From positions 434,001-498,000 of the forward strand of contig JAALGY010000044.1 in the NCBI GenBank assembly GCA_032358165.1: a stretch of 64,000 nt of DNA, written 5' to 3'. Below the pieces are notes generated by a model. The model was not told the DNA's origin. It saw nothing but the letters and a program-made list of their open reading frames with translations, and ran no database searches. The DNA is from Diplosphaera chodatii (Eukaryota; Chlorophyta; Trebouxiophyceae; Prasiolales; Stichococcaceae). Positions 11,601-24,234 of this stretch are shown one piece after another (the first letter of the stretch is position 1; every line of letters starts with the position of its first letter). Position numbers and translations under genes: made by a program.

Positions 11601-12696
11601 CGCCGGAACGCCGAGCGGTGGTCGCCCAGCTGCCCCTGCTGCTGGTCCGCGGAGGCTAGGCGGGGCGCGGGCAGGTCGTTGGTGCCCGAGCCGCTCCGGT
11701 ACATGGTGCGGTCCAGCGGGTAGCCGTTGCCGGCGTCGCCGCGCGGGGACGTGAAGCCGCTTGGCGGCCCGCTGGGCGGCGCGCTGTTCCACTGCTGCTG
11801 CTGATGCTGCTGCTGCTGGTGGGCCGGCTGCTGCATCCCAGCGCCGCCGGAGTGCGAGGCGTCGCCGTGCGCTGCGTCCAGCTCGGCCATGCCGTCTTCG
11901 TGGACGCCGCCGGAGCCGCGGCCGGCGGTGGCGGACGCCGGCTTGCGCCGCACGATGGAGCCCAGCAGGTCCCGCCGCCCGCGCTGGAAGCACTCATTGC
12001 TGAACTCCCAGCGGTCGGGGTCGACCTTGCGGAAGCCCTGTGCATGTCGACCACGGCAGCGTTGCTGGAGCTGTCTCCACTGCTGCCAGCCCCGCACATT
12101 CAAGATAGACCTAAAACACAGACCTGCCTGCACACCTCCCGTTGCAGACCCAAACTGTCGCTGATCAACCTCGGCTGCAGGACACATCTGCGATTGCTGG
12201 CAGTTCACAGGCAGCGCGCCAGACCCTCTGGAGCTGTAAGAGTGTTTCAGGAAGGCCGCACATAGGTGTTGAGCTGCCGCACGAAGCTGGAGAAGTTGTT
12301 GTGCTTGAAGTACTTGGGCAGGATGTCCGAGGCCAGCTCCGCGGGCCGCGACACCACGAACGACGCGCCCTCCGCCGTCCAGCTGACAATGCCGTCCGAG
12401 TGCGCGTCCTCGACCAGGTCCCATCTGCGCACGGAGGAGCTCCGGCGCGTTGGTCAGGTTACCCAATCTTCTGACCTTTTTGAGGACACTTTTGAACGCC
12501 GGCAACAATCGATCACAGGCGGCACGCCAGCCCCGCTGGCCTCACGCAGCGACCTCTGGGCCCCATCATCAAGCTAGCCGGGGTGTGAGCAAACCGGCAG
12601 CAGCCACGGTGCTTCGTCAACGCCGTCAAAAATGGCAACTCACGTTTTGCGCAAAAACGGCGCCGGGGCCCGCGCCTGGCCGTTAGCCCCGTCCAT
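5641..12696 (-). CDS. HSF: Heat-shock transcription factor with very long coiled-coil C-terminal region
   Basis: The DNA-binding domain is complete over three exons. Exon 1 (12696-12644) gives [17 protein letters not shown] plus two bases. Exon 2 (12424-12262) gives [15 protein letters not shown] through [20 protein letters not shown]. Exon 3 opens at 12037 with [12 protein letters not shown] and [14 protein letters not shown]. The intron after NTY sits where plant HSF genes also have one. A Q/P/G-rich linker follows, then a basic KKRKF patch (likely nuclear signal) and a leucine-zipper-like exon ([29 protein letters not shown]) that fits the HR-A/B trimerisation region. Many small, mostly phase-0 exons then encode Ala/Glu/Arg-rich coiled coils, for example [12 protein letters not shown] and [12 protein letters not shown], interrupted by Gly/Ser/Pro-rich runs. 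The last exon carries [12 protein letters not shown] before a TGA at 5643-5641. The product is near 1,000 residues, far longer than most HSFs. The DBD identity is secure; that all downstream exons belong to one gene is inferred from phase continuity and same-strand coding. Confidence 0.85.
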
Positions 12697-13274
12697 GGCT
12701 CAGGCCGCGCGGTCGAGAACCAAAGCTGCGCCAGTGGCAGCTGCCTCAGCCCGCTGGCAGCTTGATCCGCGTCGTTGGGTGCTGAAGACCTCACGCGCTT
12801 TTGGCAGCAACGCAGCCCACTGGTAAACGGCCCATACACAGGTATAGACACTACGACGCTGCCCGCCGTGTCAGCTGATCTGCAGGGTTGTGAGCATGCC
12901 AAGTTTGGCGGCGTGTGGAAGAGAAGCTTGATCGAGAAGAGAAGGCCTTGGAAGGTTTTGACGTGGACGGTGTGTCCTAGGTGGCACATGCGCTTGCAGG
13001 GGAGATAAGAGCATATTTGACAACAACAGATATTTTCCCTGCTTGGCCACGTCAAGATGACTGCAGCCGATGTAAACTTAGTCACGTTAGTAACCGGCCC
13101 ACCGCGTTGAAACCATGCTGCTTTCCCATACTTGCGGTGTGCAGCGCAAATCGAGGTGCAGGATGGACGCTCCACACCAGCTGCACTCCGTGCGCTACGT
13201 TCCGCTGGCCGTCGGGGTGTTGGGTGAACTGCTGCAAGGTCAGTAGTGGTCCTGCCGCTGCTGCGCCTTCGAAG
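12697..13274. promoter_or_regulatory. Divergent promoter region between HSF and SLC43-like gene
   Basis: About 580 bases between two divergent start codons. Both promoters and 5' UTRs are expected here. I did not find a convincing TATA box or an nGAAn-type heat-shock element by eye. A long minus-strand open frame across this stretch is best explained as chance in GC-rich DNA. Confidence 0.35.
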
Positions 13275-16200
13275 ATGGCACCTCTGCTGTGCAGATGCCG
13301 TATTGGATGGAGTCCCAGCACTATAAAGCGCTTCACGATGGCCTTCGATCACCTTGTAGGCGGGCTGATTTTCGGCTGGAACTCGCTGGCGCTCATCATC
13401 AAGCAACAGGGCAACTATGCATGTGCACAGCCGCCGCCACCAGGTATGTGCTAGGCACATCACTCTCATACAAACCAATCTTGCATGCAGGAAGCACAGC
13501 TGCCTGTTGGTCATCGTAACAATGTGGCACATCAGCATGCCGTCGTACGGATTGCTGTGCAGGCGAAGCATGCAGCCACCAGGAGTCGAAGCTGACGCTG
13601 ATCTACACGGTGCGTCGACGCCTGAATACATGCGCGCATGAAGCGCAGCCACTGGCCACTTCAAGGCCTTTCCTGGATGCCGTGCTCGCCATGAGACGGG
13701 CATGCAGCTTGCAGGTTGGCGTGTTCGCCGTCAACTTCGCGCCGGCTGTGTGCGGTCCGCTGCTGGACTGGGCGGGGCCGCGGCTGTCGGCCGTCAGCGG
13801 GTCGGCGATCACGACGCTGGGCGTCGTGCTGCTGGCCATCTCGCACCCGGGCGGCCCCAACGCTTTTGCCGGGGGCGCCTTCTGCCTAGGCGCGCAGTGT
13901 CCATCCAGCCGCCGAGTCACAGGGCTGTTGCCTGCTTGTCAGCTTGAGAGTGTCTGCTAAGGCTTTGGGTGAGCTGGGTGGGCAGGTTTCCAGCACATGC
14001 TTGGTATCTGCCAATATCACTGAGGCTCTTGAACTACCTTGTTTGAACAGGACTGGGGGGCGTGGCATACCACCTGGCACAGTTCAACACAGCCTCGCTG
14101 TTCCCGCGGCACCGGGGGCTCATCTCCGGCGCCTTTGTAGCGGGCTTCGTGGGCAGCGGGCTGTCGTTCTTCCTGCTTCGGGCCATCATCAATGGGCTGG
14201 GCGGCAGCTATGCAGCATACAGGTGATCTGCAGGGTCAGCAGGGATGTAGCCTCGGTGTGTTCTGTGCCCAACGCAGCCAATGCAGAGCATGCTGGCTAT
14301 TTGTGCACCTCAGCAAGCACAGTGCGATGGCATGCAGCACAGTACTGAGGCGTGTCGAGACTGGTCAAGGGGTCTGGCGGCGCTGCAGGGGTGCTTTCCT
14401 GGTCTACGCTGCACTGTGCGCGCTGTGGATACCCCTAGGCTTGTGGGTGTTCCCCCGGCGCCCGTTGCAGCTGGGGCAGGTACAGCATGAGCAAGTGCTT
14501 GCGGTGTAACACTGCCAACAGATGTGCGGCTTGCACGTGCCTGCCTGCCTGCATCCACAGGACACAGCTGGAGGGTATGGTCATAAAACCTTTGTGTGTG
14601 TGCCGGTGCAGGTCTATGTCCTCACAGAAGGCTGGCGCTTTAGGGCTGTCACCATCGCGCAATACTCGCAATCACAGGCAGGCAGCAGGAAACGGCAGCG
14701 GCAGCGGCAGCAGGCTGCCGACACAGCAGCCAGTTGCAAGGCTGCACAAGACGTCGAAGCAGCGTCACACAAGGAGCTGGTGCTGCTGCAAGGTGACACC
14801 AGCACGCACAGCTTGACACACGACGGCTTGCCGGCAGGGAAACCAGATGCAGAGCAAGCAGCAGCAGAATTGCCGAGCCAGCAGATGCAGCAGGAGCCTC
14901 CAGGCCCAGCAGTCTACTCAGCAGACGGCAGCCGCAGGGGTGGTGCCAAGCCGACGCCCGGCAGGGTGGCCACCATCGTCCCGCACCCTGGGGGCCCCGG
15001 CGGCAAGTGGGAGCTGGACAGCAGCCGCAGCCTGGCCGCCAGCAGCACCGGCAGTCCAGGCAAGACGGCCGTCATCGTGCCCGAGGCGGCGCGCTTCGCC
15101 GCGCTCAAGAGCGCCACCCTGTGGCGGCAGCTGGTGCGCCGGCCATGCAGCCTCATCTGCACACTGTCAGCCGCTGTGCAGCCATCGAGGCCGTGCACTG
15201 GTGTGCACCGAACCGCCAAACCGAGTGCACCTTGTCCCTGATGCTGGACCTTGGCAGCACATGTGGCACATCAGTATATAAACAACATTGACGTGATACC
15301 ATCATGTAGCAGTGATTGCTGCAGGTGTCGCCGGAATGCATCGGCATGTCGGTCTTCTTCACAGTGTCCGTCTTCGTGCTGCAGCTGTACCTGGGTGCGC
15401 TGTCCCTTGAGCGCAGGGTTCAGGGTTTAGGAATGATAGGAATGGTCTGTCCGTTGGTTCCATGTCTGACTGCATGACACAGATCTGCACGAGTGGATAT
15501 TGCTTGGAAACAGGCGAGCTCGATGTCAGAGTCTGCTGTTCACTGGCCAGGTACCTCGCGGCTGCAGCTGAAGGCAAAGGGCGACACCGGCATCTACGGC
15601 AACATCACCTCCGTCGTGCTTGCCTGCGGCGGGATCTTCATCCCGGTGCGCGCGGAGCGATGTGTGTGGTGCCAGCTGCTGCTGGGTGCAGTGGCTTTGA
15701 CTTGGCTTTGTGGCGTGACTCATAAGCACATACTGAGACGCTGTGCAACCTCGCACCGCACTGCAGGCCACACACTGGCTGGTGGACCGTCGCGGGTATG
15801 GCATCACCCTTGCGGTTGTGAACATCCTCGGGGTGCTGTGCTGCATCTTCCAGGTGAGGAGTTTGCGCATGTTTCGGGGCATGCCCATCGTGAGTTGCGC
15901 CCCTTTTGTGAAGTGACTGCTTCTGCAGGGCTGTTTTGGCAAGGTCAACACTCCAGGCGCATTCTGTCACAATGCGCCTACGCAGGCAGCCTGAAGGCAT
16001 ATGCTCGTGCATGTGCAGGCTATCCCCAGCCTGCCGGTGCAGGCACTGACGCTCGCGTCCTGGTGCGCGTCCCGCGTCATCCTGTACAGCTCGTTCTACG
16101 CCATCGTGGGCGCGCTATTCGGCATGCTCACATTCGGAACCATCATTGGCGCCATCTCGGGCTTCACGGTGCACCAGACCATTCGCCTGTGTGCCAATTT

Positions 16201-16699
16201 GTGACCTTGTAGGCTGCGACCATGACTGAGCAGCGTACCCTGGCGTGAGACGCTGTGAAGTCGGGAGCCAATATGTCCACTGTACCGCCCTGACATTGTG
16301 GCGTGTGTGACGCAGGGCCTCGTGACGCTGCTGATCCTACCCATCGCCAATGCAGCCAACCAGCACCTGCAGTCGAACGACACGTACTGGAAGCTGAACG
16401 TCACGCAGGTGCAGCTTGAACGCTGTTCGTGAGCACAGCTTTTGTTCACTGTCCTGCGCGCAGGATGGGGCTCACTAAAGTGGCTGCTTGACAGAGGGAC
16501 AGTGAACTACCCCGCCCAAACACAGACGTCGTCTGTGCAGGCAGCTGCACTGCTGCCGCTGTTCGGCTTCTGTGTGCTCATGTGGCGGTGGGAGCGGGCG
16601 TGCGTGGTGTCCAGCCGCTTCACGGGCGCTGCAGATGGCCGGCCGGAGGCAGCTGAGGAACAGCCGGCCCTGTCGACGCCGCCGCAGGAGGGCGTCTGA
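13275..16699 (+). CDS. SLC43/LAT3-like major facilitator superfamily transporter
   Basis: Spliced exons give a polytopic membrane protein of the MFS with roughly twelve hydrophobic segments. The first helix is LVGGLIFGWNSLALIIKQ, the GxIFGW-type start of the SLC43 (LAT3/LAT4/EEG1) family. It is followed by FAVNFAPAVCGPLLDWAGPR (the MFS D/R loop), AFVAGFVGSGLSFFLLRAII, FLVYAALCALWIPLGLWVFP, a long polar central loop at about 14.6-15.1 kb, then VFFTVSVFVLQLYLGAL, ITLAVVNILGVLCCIF, AIVGALFGMLTFGTIIGAIS and a final LLPLFGFCVLMWRWER. The C-terminal tail is short and acidic; TGA is at 16697-16699. Human SLC43 members carry neutral amino acids; the substrate here cannot be read from sequence. The start at 13275 precedes the first helix by about 20 residues and could be moved by an unseen upstream exon. 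Confidence 0.8.
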
Positions 16700-17906
16700 T
16701 TAGCACTGCAGCTTTGCACGCTGCTGAGACACGGATCGATCGATACTTCCGGCGCAATTATCAGCATTGAGCAGCGGCGAGGCACTGCAGCCGCAAAGCC
16801 TGCAGAGGCGGGGCGCACCCTGCAGTTCGCTCCTCACCGCTGCCACAGACAGGTGACATATGTTCGACCCCCTTGTCACAACATCTGCATGCAGATACCA
16901 CAGAGCACCGCTGTTCAGCTTCTGATCCACCCTTTGGCGTCACAGCTCACCATATGCCAACAATACTTGCAGGCGCACCAGACGGCTTGCACCTGCGGCA
17001 TGGCCCGGGCTTGCGCATGCGACGCTGTGCAGCAGAATGTGCGCTTTGGGGTCCGCTTCTGCAGTGAATTCGGAAAGTGCTCGTGTCATGGGCTGCGCCA
17101 TGGCACAGCGCTTCTGGCATCCACACACGATGTGTATGTCTTGAACGCGTCCGTTGCTTGAATGTCCAGGCTTCCCTTGTGCGACCGCTGCGACGCTGGA
17201 CCATGGCGCTGCTGACGCCCTGGGCATTAGCAGCACTCTCACGACAGCAGTGCTCGGCCAGCCCCATGACGCTCTGGCGTCGTGTGTTTGGATGCGTTGG
17301 CAGCAGTAACACCAGATACACGAGGTTGCTCAACGTATGACAGCCGTGTGTGGCAGGGCATGTTGAGGTTTATGTTGCAAGTGCTTCGTGTGCTTGTGCC
17401 TGTAAACGCCCAAACACCACACCGCAGGCTGGCTGGCTGTGCGGTATGAACTCCAAGCAAAGTCCCAAAATCCCTGCCCTCGTTCAAAGACTGTGTAGTG
17501 CTGCACACCTGAGCACTCAATGTAGCCGGCATGTGGCTACGAGTGAACTGTCCACAGTTCCTCAGTGGCGCTGACTCACAACTGTGGTGCTGGCTGAGCT
17601 GTGCTCGTCTGAGCACATCGGGTGGGCCTCAACTGGACCAACCAATGGGTGACAGCAAATGCTCGTGATGTCTGCAGATGCTGCACCATGCCGACAGCCA
17701 CCATGGCTGCTGCATTTCGCTGCTGCCGCTACTGCTGCACCTGCTACGATGGCCGATGCCAACAGACTCACTCGGGCTCCAAGGCTGCCCTCAGCTTTGA
17801 GGCCAGAGATCACCCACTTCTGGGAAGCGCTGCAAACGCCGGGCTGATGCGACACGCTGTTTCCACTGCTGCGGTGCCGCGGCTGCTGCAACATTTCTGC
17901 GCATTC
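16700..17906. other. Convergent 3' region between SLC43-like and CLMP1-like genes
   Basis: About 1.2 kb without a supportable gene, lying between two convergent stop codons. It probably contains both 3' UTRs; a plus-strand TGTAA near 17400 could end the SLC43-like transcript. The short open frames on both strands have no recognisable domains. Confidence 0.4.
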
Positions 17907-20900
17907 CTAGGCGGTGGCTGCCGCCTCCTTCTTGGGAGCACCGCCCTTCGGCTTCGGCCCCAGCGAGGGCAGCCCCTTCACTGCGTCCTCTGCAGCAGCT
18001 GCGGCGGTGCCGTTGGCTGTTGGCACGCTCTCGTCCACCTGAAGACGTTTTGAAGGACAAGCGTCAAAGAGCCGCAGCTATATGCCTTGTATGGCATGCA
18101 GCAAGGCTGAGTTTGCCAGATTGGTTATGCGGTAGGTTCCAGATGTGGCACCCAACCTCCTGCTGTGCTGGTCGATGGGTGCAACACAGCCCAATGCAAG
18201 GTGTCTTTTGGTGTTGCCAAAGCTGCATCGGCTCAAGCTGCCTGCGGCTCAAGCATCATACGAAGCAAGAGATGTTGGCACAGCTGGCAGTCTGTTTTCT
18301 GACCTTCTCGGGCTGTGGCTCGGGGTCGGGGCCCAGGTCCAGGTCGGCGGCCCTGTAGTGGTTCTTCAGCGCGCCGCGGATGTCGGGAGGGGCGCACCCA
18401 GCGTCCCGGAAGTGCTGCACCGCCTCATCCAGCATCGGCCGCCAGTCCTGCAGGATGCGCGAGTGCAGCATGTTGCCGCCGTGATGGGTCTTGTGCTGGC
18501 GGCGTGCAACGTTGTTGCCCAGCCGCATCTGCCCTGCCATGTGCAAACTGCTCCCTGCACTGCGGCCTAAGCTGTATTTCAACGAAAGTTCCTAGCAGAC
18601 GGCATGCATGCATCTACTGCTGCCAAGCTGCCCTGCAGCTGCGCACCTGGCCTGCGCGCGCTGCCAGCTGCGAGCGCTCGTACAGGATGTTGCCCCAGTT
18701 GAGCAGCACGTTGGCATAGATGTAATAGTCCTCCTCCGGCTTCGTCTCTGCCTCGCCCTGCAGCGCGACGCGCGGATTGCTTTCATCATGATCAGCAATA
18801 AGCATCCCGGCTCAACACTGCGAGATCACGAACAACAGCCACGGTCTGGCTCCGGGGGCAGGCAGCTGTGGATTAAGGGATCAGGGGCAGCAGGCGCAGA
18901 CAGGCCGCAGCTGGAGCCCCACCTTGCTGTCGGGCGCTGTCCCTGGCTCGGCCGAGTCGCCGCCCTCCGCTGGCTTCTCTGCGGCGCTCTCCGCGTCTGC
19001 CGCCGGCTTCTCTGCGGCGCTCTCCGCGTCTGCCGGCTTCGCGTCGGCCGCCGGCTTGTCGCCGGCGGCGGGCTGCTGCGGGCGCACCTGCGCAGCAAGT
19101 GCACGAGGATGTAGGCAGCTCCAACATGCGGGACAGGGCACAGGATTCCCTCTGTTGCCAGCTGCCTTCGAGCCAGCCATCCCCCAACGCACTCATACCG
19201 CCCACTGCAACAGCACACACTGGCGCCAGGGTCACAGACACTCGTGGTCTTCAGGCACCGCCACGCGGGCAGCGCACCTTGCGCTGCTCCTCGGGCACGG
19301 CGGCCACCATGCGCGCCACGTACTCGAAGCACTTGGCCCAGTGCGCGTCGCCCGCGGCCGCCTGCTCCGGGGTGAGCGCCTCGATGGCGGTGCACTGCGC
19401 ACGGGCGGACCACTCCTGCGCCTCCCGCTGCGCGTCCTGCTGCTCCTTCTGCAGCTCTGCCTCCTGCGATGGGTAGGACGAAGAGGTGCTGACACGCGCG
19501 TCAAACCCTGCGTGATGCAAACGGGGCAGCTGCTGCGCTGCAAGGTCGTCAGACCGACATGAGCCGACAGACGCCCCGCACGCAGACTGCAGTGCCCAGG
19601 CTTGAGAGCAGGAACAGTCTCATGGCAGATCGTCTTTGATAAAGCATAGCAACACGGCAGCGGGCTTGGCAGTGCCGGTCTGTGCTCACTGTCTTCTGCT
19701 TGGCCGGCGCGGCTGTCGCCTTGTCGGCTGTCCCCTCAGCGCCCTCCTCCGCTGCCTTCTCCTCGGGCTTACTGCAGGTTGCAGACAGCGCCCTCATCAC
19801 ATCCAGTACTTGCAAGCTGCAGAGGGTTGTATCGCGATGATGTCACAAGCGCAACACCTAGTCCCGTTTCATGTGTGGCAGTGCGCACCGGGTGCCAACA
19901 TTGATGCCGGCCGCCAGCTTGGCGCGCTCCATCTCCAGGCTGCCCAGGTACTGCAGCGCGTCCACGTGCTCGCCCTTCACCGCCAGCGCCTCGTGGTACT
20001 TGGCCTCCGCCTGGCAGGGGGGCACCACGGCGGTGAGGATCCCATCTAAAGCTGGCAGATTCATTTAGCTGCAGTACTTGTCCAGCAACAGACCGAGGAC
20101 GACCATATGGCAGCCACACGGTTAGCACATGCAAGACTAGAAGACATGAAGTGAAGCAAGTCACCTTCGCCCACTGCTCCTCGACGACATCCTTCACATC
20201 GGCGATGGGCTTGCCGTCGGCTGCAGCGTCGTCCAGGTGCTTGCGCGCGACCATCGTGAATGTGTGGCCCCACTGCAGCAGGCCTGCAGGAGCGGAAGGG
20301 ACGTCATGCTGCTGTCAACATCTGCGCACGGCTTCCATGCACAGCAAGAGCCTGGCAACCTGCAGTTGTGCATGTAGGAGCAAGACTGCACCTGAGATGG
20401 TGACCTCGGCGAACTTGTCGGCGGCTGCGTCCAGCAGCGGCAGCGCCTTGTCTGACCGCAGCGCCGAGTCCATCGCCTCCTGTTGCAGCAGGTAGCCGCA
20501 CCACCTGTCAGCCCAACTGGTCGGCAGTGCAACCCTCGTACTGACTGTGCGCTCACCAAACCGTACCAGCGCACAGCACGGTGGCTACTGCAAGCGCACC
20601 TGGATCTTGTCGAAGCCCAGGTTGTGCAGCTCCACGTGGCGGTCGAAGTCGAGGCCGGTGGAGTCGCGGAACAGGTGCGCAAAGTCCACGATCCACTGGT
20701 CGATCTCCACCATCTCCGGCTGCGCTGGCGGCTGCTGCTCCTGCAGGCAGGCAGATGCGTGGCTGCTCAGCACATTGAGCAAGCCATGAAAGAGGCGGGG
20801 CTCAGCTGGCCATGGGGAGAGCTTAGACCCATGAGCAGCGCTGCTGTTGATGTGCAGCTGCCACCGCCATGTGCAGCTGGCACCGATACAGCCCAGCCAT

Positions 20901-23851
20901 GCACAAGTGCTGCGCCAGCGCCTCAGCACCGCAATCCCACGGCCCCGCGGGTCGGCACCTTGGCTGCGGCGGCGCGCTGCTGCGCCTCCAGGGCGCGCGC
21001 CTGCTCCATCAGCTTCGCCTGCTTCTGGATGAACTGCACCAGCTGCTGCTGCTCCTCGGGCGGCGGCGCCGGCACGTCCGCCTGGGCACCCATGCATGCA
21101 GGCCGTCAGCACGCCACGGCCACTACAGACGCATTCCCTTTGGCGGGTGTCCTACCCTTTTCGCGCCAACGCCAATTTGCAGACAAGCGCCAATCGCAGG
21201 CAGTGACAAGGAGTTGGTAGTTACCAATGCTCACGGTTCCCAATGCTTGCAGGTCCACGACCAGATTGTGTGGGGAGCCAACGCACCTCGGACGCGACGG
21301 GCACCAGCTGCAGGCGGATGGGCGGCAGCGCGTTGCTGAGGCGCGGGCCGTGGGGCCCGGACTGCGAGGCGGAGATGGCCTCCTGCATCGCACGCTGCAG
21401 GTCCTGCCGGCTGGTCACCGTCACCAGGTCGCCCTCCCTGCAGCCAGCAGGACGGCAGAATCAGTGCTGCACTTCGCTCTGCCAGGCAAGCTGCCTGCCT
21501 GGGCCCAGCACCTGCCATGGTTCACCACCTGCCCAGCAGTGTGGGTCAAAATGCACTGACATGGATCAGCTCAATCCAAAGGACTTCAGGGTACTGCGAG
21601 CAAGGCCGGTGTAGCCATGGCGGAGGCTCGCAGTCGAGGGCAGGTCGGTGCCATCTGGATGACGGAGATCACTGACCTGTCCAGGAACTTGAGGGCGAAG
21701 GGCGGCGCATCGGGGAACTTTGCACGGACGCCCTCTAGCATCTCTGCGTACGTCACGCTCGGGCCGATGTGCAGCAGCCGCGTCTCCTCGCCCAGCGTGC
21801 ACTTGGCCTGAGGACAATGCAATCGATAGTTGAGCACGCCTTGCTGGCATCAGTGAGAGTGGTCCAACTTCCTGATAGACACAGTACATGGCTCTTGTTT
21901 CCATGTGAGATTGACTGGCTGCACGCAGGGAAAACAACACACGCTGCGGCAAACAGCCAGATGCGAGTAGTGTAGTGGCAGCGATATTGCCATCATGCAC
22001 ACGTGACGTGTGAGTCTGTACGAATGCCCACCTGAAACACGGAGATCTGTTGCCGCTGTCCGCCGCTGATGGAGGACGCCTTGCGGCGGCCAACCAGGGA
22101 GCTGCCTGCGTTGGCCGGCTTCTTGCCCGCCAGGATGTCCTTTAGCCGCTTCTCCGTGGCCTGTCCAACAGTGACTGACATGTCACACGCCTGGCCATCA
22201 TGTACTGCCAGGGCAACATCAGTGCCCTGCCACACTCTGTGTGAGGCTGGTGCGCTACTGATCAAGCCTGGCCGTGCGGCTAAACAGGGATGTGGAGGGC
22301 ACTGCTGACCCATCGTTGACGAACTGTGCCTGCTCGTCCGACCGGTTTGCATTGGGTTCAGAGTCGCAGCGCCTGCCCCAGCAGATGACCCATTCAGGAC
22401 AGCCTCGGGCGCCCACCTGGTTCTCGGGCGGCGCGTCATCCAGCTTGTTGACCTTCTGCACATCGCTGAGCGCCTGCTTGTACAGGCCCATAGCCTCCAG
22501 CGCCTTTGCCCTCCGCAGCAGCGCCTTCTGGTTGTTTGGCGCCACATCCAGTGCGCTGGTGCACTCGTTGACCGCCTCCTTGTACCTTCATGCCAGGGAT
22601 TGCCACATCAGCACGGGTTGCATGCTCGCATGCAGCAACACATAGGTACATGCATCTTCAGCATTGACTGCATGACTGCATTGACTGCATGGCAAACACA
22701 CACTCCTGCATGCAATAGCAGAAGGATTGTGAGGTAGAGCAGGTGTAAGCTGCCCGTTTTAAGCGACGCGCCCAAGGCAGGGCGGCCACGGGGTAATAGG
22801 AGCTGGTTTCGTCTGGGCAACACTAAATACCGGCAGCTCATTGCTGACGCTAGCTACCAGGGAGTGTAGGTGCCCACCCGCGTGCAGAGCAGTGCGTGCA
22901 ACAGCTTGCAAAGCTGCTGACATGTAGCAGTACTCTGCTCAACCATGCGAAAAAGCAGGCTGCCGCGCCTGCGTGCGGCTGCGTCACCACAACATGAGTT
23001 GTATGGCGTATGCAGAGAGCGTGACAGAAGACTCACTTCTTGAGCATCATGCTGCACGCCGCCTTGTTGCTGTGCAGCAGCACCGCCTCGCTGTGGCCCT
23101 CCGGCAGCATCTTGAGCGCCTTTTCATAGGCCTCAAACGCCTTTGTGTACTCCTTGCGCCCAAACAGCTTGTTGCCCTCATCCTTGAGCCCCGCCACCTG
23201 CGCCGAGTCCGCCTGCACGCAGGCACGGACGCACACCTTGCTGGATATGCGTGACATGATAGACAGCAAACAGCTCCAGTGAGCAACATGGCCGCCGCCA
23301 CCTAAACATGAGCATGCTCGTCCAGCTATGGTCTCAGCCGCCTGACGACTATGTTTTGCAGCAAGTAAGACCATGCAGCAAGGTTGCAGATCATCAGTGC
23401 ATGGCTCTCGTCTCCTGTGAAGTGCAAGAAAACCCAGCCACCCACAGCAAGGGCAGGCTGCCACGATCGATCAGTGTTTCTGATGTCGGACCCACAAGCC
23501 AAGCTCAACGGTGCAACAACTGCTCTTTGCTCTGCTAGATAGAGGGCGTATCACTGTCATCTGCCAGCAGAGCGCCAGTGATAAGACAGCCGTGCATGCA
23601 CCTGGTCGTCCTGCCAGCTTGCTGTCCGTGCAGCCCAAACGGCTGCGGCGCGGTACTATGCAAATGAGCGATATACAGAACATGTATGACGGTGCCGTTG
23701 GGCGTCCGGCTACTTCTTTGCGACCTGCACACCCTGGGCTCAAGGCAGATGTTGCGGCGGCCTTTGTGACCGCCGGGACTCAGCGTGAAGGGCCTCCTAC
23801 CTCGCTCATGTCGCGAGGCGCTGACGCCGGCCTCCGTGCGGATTTACCCAT
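17907..23851 (-). CDS. CLMP1: CLMP1/PHOX-like TPR and PB1 domain protein
   Basis: The first exon starts MGKSARRPASAPRDMSE at 23851, matching the MGKS start of plant PHOX/CLMP1 proteins. The next exons give three TPR-like helix pairs (DEGNKLFGRKEYTKAFEAYE; VLLHSNKAACSMMLKK; QKALLRRAKALEAMGLYKQA). A linker and a PB1 domain follow (KCTLGEETRLL; YAEMLEGVRAKFPDAPPFAL; DLVTVTSRQDLQRAMQEAI). The C-terminal half carries the family's second repeat region: EIDQWIVDFAHLFRDSTGLD, DSALRSDKALPLLDAAADKF, ARKHLDDAAADGKP, AKYHEALAVKGEHVDALQYL and YIYANVLLNWGNILYERSQL. An Ala/Glu/Pro-rich insert with a tandem repeat sits near 19.0 kb. It ends GAPKKEAATA, then a TAG at 17909-17907. In Arabidopsis CLMP1 is needed for chloroplast separation and positioning; the same role here is inference. 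At least 17 exons are visible. Confidence 0.85.
18972..19034 (-). repeat. 33-bp tandem repeat inside CLMP1-like coding sequence
   Basis: Two nearly perfect 33-base copies (starting at 18972 and 19005) encode a repeated ADAESAAEKPA unit in frame, in the disordered insert of the CLMP1-like protein. Confidence 0.8.
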
Positions 23852-24234
23852 GGTGCGGCCCGACTTGAGGAGCTCGCTGGTGGGCCGTGCGACAGAAACA
23901 GTGCCCGTCCTGCCGAGTCTTTGCAGCGGCTGCTGCTTCGACTAGCTGCCAAACAAGTGCTCGCGAAGCGAGCAGCAGTGTCGGTATGTGATTTGCAAGC
24001 AGTTCTTGCCAGTTTGCCTGCCGATCATGCGCCAAGACCATAGCTAGCTGCCGGACATCCTGTGCTTCCCTACTTCCAGCAATGGCAGCTTGGCAGGCAT
24101 CCAAGTCTAGCCTCATCTGACAACTGGACTGCCTCTTCTTTATGTAGTGAGGGCACTGCAACGGGTGGATAGGTGGTGCATCCAGATGGCCACATGGGGC
24201 CACATCATGCCGCTGCCGCTTATCAGCTTGCTCC
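23852..24234. promoter_or_regulatory. Spacer between tandem minus-strand genes (CLMP1-like promoter / KPR-like 3' UTR)
   Basis: This 383-base spacer should carry the 3' end of the upstream KPR-like transcript and the CLMP1-like promoter. I see no distinct motif in it. Confidence 0.35.

Noticed and set aside
12424..12450. Apparent frameshift or missing helix 1 in the HSF DNA-binding domain
   Set aside because: Resolved: helix 1 (APFLRK) is on a separate exon at 12696-12644 that joins in phase 2 to 12424.
11243..12508. 421-codon minus-strand frame reading through the HSF region
   Set aside because: It contains the real second DBD exon block but crosses the 12261-12038 intron and is out of frame with the first DBD exons. 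The spliced HSF model replaces it.
12513..13703. 396-codon minus-strand open frame upstream of the HSF gene
   Set aside because: It overlaps HSF exon 1 in another frame, has Cys/Arg/His-heavy shadow composition, no splice logic and no recognisable domain; it also runs into the SLC43-like first exons.
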